64,000 nt of DNA from Candidatus Enterousia intestinigallinarum. GTDB taxonomy: Bacteria > Pseudomonadota > Alphaproteobacteria > Rs-D84. Made by a program: the position numbers and the translations under genes. The first letter of the stretch is position 1; every line of letters begins with the position of its first letter. The notes under the pieces are model-generated. The model was given only the letters and a program-made list of their open reading frames with translations. It ran no database searches and was not told the DNA's origin. The DNA is taken from assembly GCA_944407095.1 (NCBI GenBank), contig OX097180.1, positions 310,001 to 374,000 on the forward strand. The letters run 5' to 3'. Shown in pieces: positions 51,988-59,108 of this stretch.

Positions 51988-54657
51988 ATGAGAAAATATT
52001 TGTTCGGATTTTTTGCAGTATTATTCGCCCTGCCCGCATTCGGCGCAATCGATATTGACGCGGAGATTGATTTTTTTAGCCAAATATGTAACATAGCCAG
52101 CGGTTCGTCAATAAACTGCAATCGTGTTACAAGTGGCGGCAACGTAAATATTGATAACTCAATTTCCTGTGCCGGCGGATTCAAATCAAGCGTAACTGCC
52201 GAACAACGTGCCGAAATGATACGCAATTACTGCGAAAAAACATTAAATGAAAATTCGTCAGAATTAAATTCCGCAGCTGCAACAATGACAATATCTGGTC
52301 GTATTGTTGATGAAAACGGTGAACCTTTAATTGGCGCGACTATTGTTCCATCTGGTGAGTCCACGGGTATTGGTACAACATCTGATATGGATGGAAATTT
52401 TACACTTGATAATTTCCCCAGTGACCGTGATGTTCAAATATCATACATCGGGTTCAAAGACCAAACCCTGACCCCCGGTCAAAATATGAATATAACTTTG
52501 GTTGAAGATGCCGAATTACTGGATGAAATTGTTGTTGAGGAACAATGGAAATCACGTAACTGTACGGGCGAAGAATTAGCCGCAATAAATGCCACATCTG
52601 GTCACACCGCCCGTAATGCCGACGGCAATGGTGTATACTGTGTTCCGGACGATTGCGCATATGGTTACACATTAAACAAAAAAGCAAATACTTGTGATGC
52701 ATTAAACTGTGAATCGCCACGCTATGTATTAAATGCCGCCGGCGATAAATGTGAAGATCAGGTTGGCAAGGAATGCACCGCAACCGATGCAAATGCATCA
52801 AAATCCGAATATGTTTGGGAAAACAATACACTAAAATGCAAAATTAAAAAGTGTAACAAGGGATATTTACCAAACGATGCCGGCACCGCCTGTGATGTCA
52901 GCGAAGGTCCCTGTACCGACGCCCAAGTTCAACAAATCGAACACGCAACGGCCGGTGAACTAAAGCGTGGCGTCTGTCACGCAACTGAATGCGATGCCGG
53001 ATATGAGGTATCGGGCGGCAAATGTATTGCTATATCTGGCAACTGCAGTCCGATGCCGGAAAATGCGACATCTGCACATCGTGAATACGATTCCACCGCC
53101 GGTGTCGAGGTATGTATTATAGACGCCTGTCGCGACGGCTACAGTATCAGCAATGATAAAAAATCCTGTATCGAACCAACCCTGTCACAGGAAGATGCCC
53201 AAAAGCAAATCGCGGAATTACAGGAAAACGCCGACGCAATGAAAGAGCGTGAACAATCGTTAGCAAATCGTCTGATTGGTGGTGCGGGTATCGGCGCAAT
53301 GGGTATTGGCGGGATGCAGGTAGCATCCGCACTGGCCGAACAAAATGCCGATGCGGACGCCGAACGTGATATGGCGGCGTATCTTGCAACGTTCAAATGC
53401 GACTATGGCCAGGGTATGACAATCAGCGGTGGCGAAACAAATATACAACTGCCCGGCGCAAATGTGTTATTGCCAATATATAACGAATATACGACATTAG
53501 CGGCAGATTTGAAAACGCGTAAAGAGGCCCTTGGTATGACCCCAGGTATAGAATCCGAAGTTATTCTGGATGCGGCGACGTCTGGTTTGTACGACAATGC
53601 GGCGACTGGTATAACCGACGGTGCATATACGTCACTGTCACGCGCGTTGTCTAATCCGACTGGCGCGGATGCGGCAGAATGGGCGGCGCAGAAGTCCGAT
53701 ACATCATCGCAATTAAAAACAGGTGCTATTGTTGCCGGCGCGGGCGCGGTTGTTGGAATTGTGGGCGATGTGTTGACTAACTATGTCGGTGATAAACCAC
53801 GCGAAAGTTCTGACGAAATTCTGGCAAAATATGAACCATTAAAGAAATTACGCGACAATACCGCAAAATTGCCGGACACTGAATCTACGGCTAAATGTCC
53901 GTCTGACGCAACTGGAACATATCCGAACTGCGTATGCACAAACACAAAATACATACATAACGCAAATACAAATATGTGCGAATCCTGTCCCGGCGATATG
54001 GTTTCTGTAAATAACACCTGTGGCTGTCCAGACGGAACATTACCCGGCGAAAACAATACGTGTGTTACCCCCACAGCACCGACCGTAACGGCAAAATGTG
54101 ATACTTCCGCCGGACACGTCACCGTTGACCCAAACACCGGTGATTGCAGTTGCACCGACGGATATACTTTAAGCAGTGACGCAACACCAAAATGCCACTG
54201 CCCGACCGCAACACACGAAATCAATGCCCAGGGTCAATGCGTTACAAAGCAGATAATTCCTGCTGTAACCGAAATTGTTCAACCAGTTGTCGAAATTCCA
54301 ACAATTACATTGAATACAGGCAACCTGTTTGAATTGAACTCGTCAAATTTAACATCCGATGCACAAAATGTTCTGAACACATTTGTCACAGACGTTAAAG
54401 CCCAGGTTGGCACCAATACAGATTATTGTATTACCGTTACTGGTCACACAGATAAAAGCGGTACCGATGCAATAAATCAGCCACTATCCGAACGACGTGC
54501 AAATGCGGTTAAAAATGCACTGGTATCTGGTGGGCTGTCCGCGTCAAACATAACGGCCAGCGGTGTTGGTTCGACCCAATGTAACAGCACCAGCAAGTAT
54601 GATAAAAATTGCCGCAAGGTAGAAGTACAATTTTCTAATAATAAATGCGCATCATAA
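51988..54657 (+). CDS. Exported multidomain protein: Bacteroidetes-like beta-sandwich, EGF-like repeats, OmpA domain
   Basis: 889 residues; ATG at 51988 after AGGAAG. Signal peptide MRKYLFGFFAVLFALPAFGA. At residues 95-180 is a carboxypeptidase-regulatory-like domain: TISGRIVDENGEPLIGATIV, GTTSDMDGNFTLDN, VQISYIGFKDQTL, LLDEIVVEE. This is the typical front domain of Bacteroidetes SusC/TonB transporters. Cys-rich EGF-like repeats follow, then two hydrophobic Gly-rich segments (GGAGIGAMGIGGMQVASALA, AIVAGAGAVVGIVGDVLTNY), more Cys loops, and a C-terminal OmpA domain (GHTDKSGTDAINQPLSERRA). The OmpA part should bind peptidoglycan. The fusion is odd for an alphaproteobacterium and suggests domain transfer. 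Confidence 0.88.
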   Translation: MRKYLFGFFAVLFALPAFGAIDIDAEIDFFSQICNIASGSSINCNRVTSGGNVNIDNSISCAGGFKSSVTAEQRAEMIRNYCEKTLNENSSELNSAAATMTISGRIVDENGEPLIGATIVPSGESTGIGTTSDMDGNFTLDNFPSDRDVQISYIGFKDQTLTPGQNMNITLVEDAELLDEIVVEEQWKSRNCTGEELAAINATSGHTARNADGNGVYCVPDDCAYGYTLNKKANTCDALNCESPRYVLNAAGDKCEDQVGKECTATDANASKSEYVWENNTLKCKIKKCNKGYLPNDAGTACDVSEGPCTDAQVQQIEHATAGELKRGVCHATECDAGYEVSGGKCIAISGNCSPMPENATSAHREYDSTAGVEVCIIDACRDGYSISNDKKSCIEPTLSQEDAQKQIAELQENADAMKEREQSLANRLIGGAGIGAMGIGGMQVASALAEQNADADAERDMAAYLATFKCDYGQGMTISGGETNIQLPGANVLLPIYNEYTTLAADLKTRKEALGMTPGIESEVILDAATSGLYDNAATGITDGAYTSLSRALSNPTGADAAEWAAQKSDTSSQLKTGAIVAGAGAVVGIVGDVLTNYVGDKPRESSDEILAKYEPLKKLRDNTAKLPDTESTAKCPSDATGTYPNCVCTNTKYIHNANTNMCESCPGDMVSVNNTCGCPDGTLPGENNTCVTPTAPTVTAKCDTSAGHVTVDPNTGDCSCTDGYTLSSDATPKCHCPTATHEINAQGQCVTKQIIPAVTEIVQPVVEIPTITLNTGNLFELNSSNLTSDAQNVLNTFVTDVKAQVGTNTDYCITVTGHTDKSGTDAINQPLSERRANAVKNALVSGGLSASNITASGVGSTQCNSTSKYDKNCRKVEVQFSNNKCAS

Positions 54658-54688
54658 AACGTCCCGCCAACTGGCGGGATTTTTCTTT
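54657..54688 (+). terminator. Intrinsic terminator of the three-gene operon
   Basis: TCCCGCCaactGGCGGGA followed by TTTTTC. Confidence 0.8.
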
Positions 54689-54755
54689 GCCGACAGCCCC
54701 CCCAAAAAAAACAGAACAAACTTATAAACGACCGACAATAAAAAACTATTATCCC

Positions 54756-54784
54756 TTGCATTAAAATAACTAACACGATATTAT
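54756..54784 (+). promoter_or_regulatory. Promoter of leader RNA copy D
   Basis: TTGCAT (54756-54761) and TATTAT (54779-54784), spacer 17. Start at P1 of the leader. Confidence 0.65.
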
Positions 54785-54790
54785 AAACAA

Positions 54791-54964
54791 TGTCGGTGGG
54801 TATTCCGCCGATGGGCTTAAGAACCCGTCAGTAGCGTCGGCAAGACGTAAAATAAATCCAACCGTATTTTGGTTGGAGTGTGGTGAATATATTGAATAAA
54901 CCACGCAATTACTACTGATTGTTCTTAAACTCCAACCACCTGAAGATTTCTGGTGGTTTTTTCA
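54791..54964 (+). ncRNA. Structured leader RNA, copy D (upstream of cassette 4)
   Basis: P1: TCGGTGG 54793-54799 with CCGCCGA 54805-54811, then GGG. P2: TTAAGAAC 54817-54824 with GTTCTTAA 54921-54928, extended by GTCAGTAG 54827-54834 with CTACTGAT 54912-54919; copy C has ATCCGTTG/CAACGGAT here, a clean set of paired changes. Hairpin CGTC-ggcaa-GACG. P3: CCAACC 54858-54863 with GGTTGG 54871-54876. P4: GTGG 54880-54883 with CCAC 54901-54904 around GAATAT. The terminator AACCACC/GGTGGTT (54934-54940, 54952-54958) overlaps a second CTCCAACC. Confidence 0.85.
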
Positions 54965-54994
54965 TATCAAAAAATGAAAAAGGGAGATAAGAAT

Positions 54995-55414
54995 ATGAAA
55001 AAACATTTAATCATCGCCGGCATAATTTGTGTGGCATCAATTCCATCGGCGTATGCAGTCACAAAATGCGTGAAACTAACGTCGTCAACAACGTGTACAA
55101 CTTTTTCAGGTAATGGGTCAAATTGGTCAGCAACCTGTGGCGGTATAGAAATTCAGGGCGTTGCATTTTGCGGTTCTCGAAAAGGTGGTTCAATGGGTGC
55201 AACAACCGAATCTGTCACGATCAGTTCAACCAGTGACAATAACAAATATTGTTGGTGCAAAATGGTTTCACCCGCGGTTTCGTCTTGGGTGTTCTACAAT
55301 TACTCGAGCACAACCGCCGGCTATTGCGCGTACAATTGCGCGTACGACTGTGCGACCGGCGCTCGGAACTACTCCGCTTTACGGTCGGCGCTGTTTAGTG
55401 GACTATCTGACTAA
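54995..55414 (+). CDS. Cassette 4 first gene: exported Cys-containing protein
   Basis: 139 residues. Signal peptide MKKHLIIAGIICVASIPSAY, then AVTKCVKLTSSTTCTTF, WSATCGGIEIQGVAFCGS, a short variable part (RKGGSMGATTESVTIS), and KYCWCKMVSPAVSSWVF. The tail has CAYNCAYDCATG and the ending ALRSALFSGLSD. Close to cassette 2 in the centre. The ATG follows GGGAGATAAG. Unknown function; exported. Confidence 0.87.
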   Translation: MKKHLIIAGIICVASIPSAYAVTKCVKLTSSTTCTTFSGNGSNWSATCGGIEIQGVAFCGSRKGGSMGATTESVTISSTSDNNKYCWCKMVSPAVSSWVFYNYSSTTAGYCAYNCAYDCATGARNYSALRSALFSGLSD

Positions 55415-55426
55415 ACGGGGGCGAAT

Positions 55427-55705
55427 ATGAAACGAATATTTATTTTAATTATGTCGATTGCGCCGATTGGCGCATTTGCCGCCGCGCCGTCCACTTCGTG
55501 TCCCGCTGGATATGTTGCGGTTGTGGAATCGTATATGGAAATCGCGGACAGCACGTGTCCCAGTGGATATACATCTGCCGGTACGGCGGACAGTTGTCTG
55601 GCGTCGTCACCCGCCGGTTCGTGTATAATGTATGCGCCAACCGGTGTAACTTATACCGACGACAGCGGTTCATATGAATTTACATCTGCCTGTCCATTGG
55701 AATAA
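55427..55705 (+). CDS. Cassette 4 second gene: small exported protein
   Basis: 92 residues. Signal peptide MKRIFILIMSIAPIGAFAAA. Its mature protein appears identical to that of cassette 2, including YMEIADSTCPSG and DDSGSYEF. The ATG follows GGGGGCG. Such strong identity of only the second gene implies recent copying or purifying selection, while the first gene varies. A terminator follows. Confidence 0.87.
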   Translation: MKRIFILIMSIAPIGAFAAAPSTSCPAGYVAVVESYMEIADSTCPSGYTSAGTADSCLASSPAGSCIMYAPTGVTYTDDSGSYEFTSACPLE

Positions 55706-55708
55706 TAT

Positions 55709-55741
55709 AAAATAAAAAACCGCCCTTGCGGGCGGTTTTGA
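55709..55741. terminator. Bidirectional intrinsic terminator
   Basis: AACCGCCcttgcGGGCGGTTTT between convergent genes. Confidence 0.8.
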
Positions 55742-55756
55742 CACCTTGGGTAAAAC

Positions 55757-57856
55757 TTATTCACACGCACCGTACGATTTGGCAACCGGATAATTTTCTA
55801 TGCACACGCTGCCCGATACTGTGCACGCCGTCGGTACCAACGTTGTTGTCGCCGCATCGGCCGGTTTATAATTTAACTGAGCCGACGCACACTGTTCCAG
55901 GTTAGTAATTGTACTGCACGCGCGTTTCCAAGAATCACAATCCACCGCCGTTCCCGTTGGGGTAATTGTGTCTGGCAGATTCAGGTTCCATTTGACATAG
56001 AAATCTTTCAGCGACCCAATCGAATATGATTTGCCATATCCGACCTGCGCCAGTCCGTCACCAACGTGACAACTGATGTTACTGCGTTCAACGAACGCGG
56101 TAATCGCCGTTGCCAACCCACCGGCACCTGCGCCGACACCAACGCCAATACCGATTGACTTGCCCATATTGGATTCTTCGCCATTTTGTAACAGGTCCTT
56201 GATTTCAGATGTGAATATATCGTCCAGACGTTCTACATCCACCGATATTTGAACCGCATTTTGACATCCCGCCCCGCCGGCGTTACAGTATATGCCGGTA
56301 CCACTGGCGCGCGCCAGATTCAACGGTTGGAACGAACAGAACTCATTTTCCGACGCTGCCGGATCATTATCCACCAACGCAGCGGCCGCATCCGCATTTT
56401 GTTGGGCTAAGAAGTTCGCGCACTGTTGTGCCGTGGTAAATCCCTGTCCTTTGCAAGGATTCAGCATAGCAACATTAGAAAAGCAATCTTCAATATTTAT
56501 ATAATTGTTACATTGTACCGCAACATCGGAATAAATCGTTGTTTCAGACGATGTGACTTCAATCGTATTGCATTTTTTCAGTGCCTCTTTTACCTGAACA
56601 AACTTGTCATACAGCAACACAATCTGTTCACATTGGTCGCGTGTTATTTCATCAACCGTTGCCAAAATCGGGTCTTCCAGATATTCACTGATTGAACCAA
56701 AACTGGCTTCTGCCCGCAATTCTTCGGTCAGCATTTCACGATGGCTGGCCTTGCTGCAGTCAAAGGCACGTGCGCCGTGTCCAACAATCGCACCAACCCC
56801 GGCACCAACAACCGCGCCACCACCGACACCAACAACCGCCGCAGTATTTGTCTGGTTCATCAATGAAAAGCCAAACAAATCACGGTTGCACGTAAATGTT
56901 TCACCCGCCTGGCGCCATACTTCGGCCGGCTGGTCGTTTCCAGCGGCACCAAACAACCAACTGTTTTTAATTTGGGTATCTTTATTATACGCCGCAACAC
57001 GCAGCCAGCATTCCGCCGTCGTTGGATCCCAACGCGCATAATGACCACGCTGGCCATCGACCCCGGGATTGCCATAGTTCAATTCAGCCCCCTGGGGATT
57101 ATTTTTAATCAGCATATTTCCGTTCTGGCTGTTATAAGCACCGACACCGATGTTATATTCTGATGTAACGCTGCCCGAATTAGCAACCGCATTAAACGCA
57201 GAACCATATGTATTCACGTCCAGTAACAGACACGTATTTTCCGCCTGGTTCGGCGTCAATCCCGTCTTGCGTAAAACAAAGTTATAGTAAGCGGGCTGAA
57301 CCTTGCGCGCATTAAAGTCAATCCACACATCTGCGGCCGACCGATAAACATACGAACAGTTTTTACGAACATTTGCGATACAGTATTCAACCTGGGTGGC
57401 ACACAGATTCATACCGTTCACAATGGAATTGCGCAAATCTTCATTAAACAAATCGTTCAATCCACCCGGCAACGCCCCGGTGTTTATACACATCAGCACA
57501 TCGTTCATACAGCTGTCAACGGTATATTCAGAATCCTTGACCCCACCGTCCGGACATTCCGGCTCTGGTTCCGGGTCGGGATTATCAGGATTATCCGGTT
57601 CATCCGGGTCACCTGGGTTACTGGGGGTTGTATTATTCGGCAAATCTGGTGACACATTTCCAACCGTAAAATTCGGCAATGTCGGCATAGTCGGCATACG
57701 CTGTGACGACACAGAAGTGGTTACGCCGGCCCGACTGTTCCATTGGGCAACATTTCCCGCAGTATTGCGCGCGGTAACGGCATACGCATTGCCAACAAAG
57801 ACAAAGATTCCCAGTCCCGCCACAGATGTACCAAATAACTTCAGCAAAGATTGCAT
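55757..57856 (-). CDS. Large exported Cys-rich protein with two glycine-zipper segments
   Basis: Unrecognised; 699 residues. The ATG at 57856 follows AAGGGGGAG. Hydrophobic N-terminal signal (LFGTSVAGLGIFVFVGNAYA), then a Pro/Asp/Asn-rich linker (DEPDNPDNPDPEPEPE). The Cys-containing body has CMNDVLMCINTGAL and NCSYVYRSAADVWIDF, reminiscent of the C..V..VW module of the paralogs. Two Gly-rich hydrophobic stretches (VVGVGGGAVVGAGVGAIVGH and IGIGVGVGAGAGGLATAITA) could insert in a membrane. The C-terminus has spaced cysteines (ACTVSGSVCIEN). Function unknown; monocistronic, convergent with cassette 4. Confidence 0.8.
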   Translation of the reverse strand: MQSLLKLFGTSVAGLGIFVFVGNAYAVTARNTAGNVAQWNSRAGVTTSVSSQRMPTMPTLPNFTVGNVSPDLPNNTTPSNPGDPDEPDNPDNPDPEPEPECPDGGVKDSEYTVDSCMNDVLMCINTGALPGGLNDLFNEDLRNSIVNGMNLCATQVEYCIANVRKNCSYVYRSAADVWIDFNARKVQPAYYNFVLRKTGLTPNQAENTCLLLDVNTYGSAFNAVANSGSVTSEYNIGVGAYNSQNGNMLIKNNPQGAELNYGNPGVDGQRGHYARWDPTTAECWLRVAAYNKDTQIKNSWLFGAAGNDQPAEVWRQAGETFTCNRDLFGFSLMNQTNTAAVVGVGGGAVVGAGVGAIVGHGARAFDCSKASHREMLTEELRAEASFGSISEYLEDPILATVDEITRDQCEQIVLLYDKFVQVKEALKKCNTIEVTSSETTIYSDVAVQCNNYINIEDCFSNVAMLNPCKGQGFTTAQQCANFLAQQNADAAAALVDNDPAASENEFCSFQPLNLARASGTGIYCNAGGAGCQNAVQISVDVERLDDIFTSEIKDLLQNGEESNMGKSIGIGVGVGAGAGGLATAITAFVERSNISCHVGDGLAQVGYGKSYSIGSLKDFYVKWNLNLPDTITPTGTAVDCDSWKRACSTITNLEQCASAQLNYKPADAATTTLVPTACTVSGSVCIENYPVAKSYGACE

Positions 57857-57955
57857 AAAAACTCCCCCTTGATATATCTGTTTAATTATACCATTAAAGC
57901 AACACTAAAAAAAGCACTTTTTAGACATAAAATAAACACAAACTCAACAAGTTTA

Positions 57956-57983
57956 TTGACAAATAAATAAAATTGTCTATAAT
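57956..57983 (+). promoter_or_regulatory. Promoter of the two-TM protein, probably leaderless
   Basis: TTGACA (57956-57961) and TATAAT (57978-57983), spacer 16. The predicted start is within a base or two of the ATG at 57991. Confidence 0.65.
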
Positions 57984-57990
57984 AATAAAG

Positions 57991-59031
57991 ATGAAAAAAG
58001 TCCTGGAATTTTTGCAAAAAAATAAATATGCGCTGATATGGACGATTTGTTATGGCGTGATTATATGGGCTGTTTTGAAATGGCTGTTCAACTTTGACAT
58101 ATTTTCCGGCGCACAGTGGCATATTTTGATGCACGCACAACTGCGTGGTTTTCCGGGCTTTGTTTTCGGGATACTGATTTTGGCGACAATACCGATGTAC
58201 ATTGCCACAACAAGTATCATTTTACGCACTAAAAAGCCGTTGTTCACAATACCATTACCACAATTTATGCAGCCCGTCCCAGACGATACAATCAAACCGA
58301 CCCAGGACACAGAACCCCAAAACGCGGACACGGCGCCGATTGTCGATACCACCCCGACACCCGCGCCAAAAGAAATTCCAACGGAACTGCGTGCGGCATT
58401 TATTCGTGCACGCGCGCACAGTGGCCACGCCCCAAAATCCAACTTTGATATCAGCAATATTACATCATCCCCCCCAGCCACACCAGCCCCGCAACCGGAA
58501 CTACAGCCCGCAACAGAACTGCCCTTGCCCACAGATTTTGATGTTGCCGAAGACAATCCGTTTGATATGGGCACACCAACATTTGCGCCGGTATTTTCCG
58601 ATGTGAACTTTGACAATGACACCGGCACCACCGACGCTGATACTGACACACAAGCGCCAATAGAAAACAAGCCAACCCCCGCCCCAACACAATTACCCGG
58701 CGATGTAACGGACGATTTAAGACCGGTTGCTGAATACTTATCTGCCAAAGGCATCGAACACACAATAGAATCCGGGATAATATTCACATTACAAGATGCG
58801 ATTGCCGCGCATAATGACCCCGATTTCTGGATAGCCGACGACACAAACTGGTTTGCATCTGGGAAACAAAAGCCATCACCCGCCGACGCGGTATTGGCGG
58901 CCGGCGCGGCGCGCGGCGTGCGTCCAGTATTGTACCTGGGACAAACGAACATACTTGACCTGGACGCACGCCGCGCGCAATGGACCCGCGATGGTATAAC
59001 AGTTATAACCGATTTGAACGACCTGCACTAA
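57991..59031 (+). CDS. Inner-membrane protein with Pro-rich linker and C-terminal globular domain
   Basis: 346 residues, not recognised. Two membrane segments (ALIWTICYGVIIWAVLKWLF and FVFGILILATIPMYIATTSI), then a long Pro/Thr/Asp-rich disordered part. The C-terminal roughly 110-residue domain (from DDLRPVAEYLSAKGIEH) contains ARGVRPVLYLGQTNILDLDA. A restriction-endonuclease-like or NYN-like fold is possible but I see no decisive motif. The consensus promoter ends so close to the ATG that the mRNA should be leaderless; an alternative start 18 bases upstream lies inside the promoter and is rejected. Confidence 0.78.
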   Translation: MKKVLEFLQKNKYALIWTICYGVIIWAVLKWLFNFDIFSGAQWHILMHAQLRGFPGFVFGILILATIPMYIATTSIILRTKKPLFTIPLPQFMQPVPDDTIKPTQDTEPQNADTAPIVDTTPTPAPKEIPTELRAAFIRARAHSGHAPKSNFDISNITSSPPATPAPQPELQPATELPLPTDFDVAEDNPFDMGTPTFAPVFSDVNFDNDTGTTDADTDTQAPIENKPTPAPTQLPGDVTDDLRPVAEYLSAKGIEHTIESGIIFTLQDAIAAHNDPDFWIADDTNWFASGKQKPSPADAVLAAGAARGVRPVLYLGQTNILDLDARRAQWTRDGITVITDLNDLH

Positions 59032-59080
59032 CTGTTATTCGCGATATAATCTTATTTTTATAATTCTGTACCAACACAAC

Positions 59081-59108
59081 AAAAACGGGGCGAATGCCCC
59101 ATTTTTGT
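59081..59108 (-). terminator. Terminator of the 996-residue Cys-rich gene
   Basis: Minus strand GGGGC-attc-GCCCC then GTTTTTG. Confidence 0.8.
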
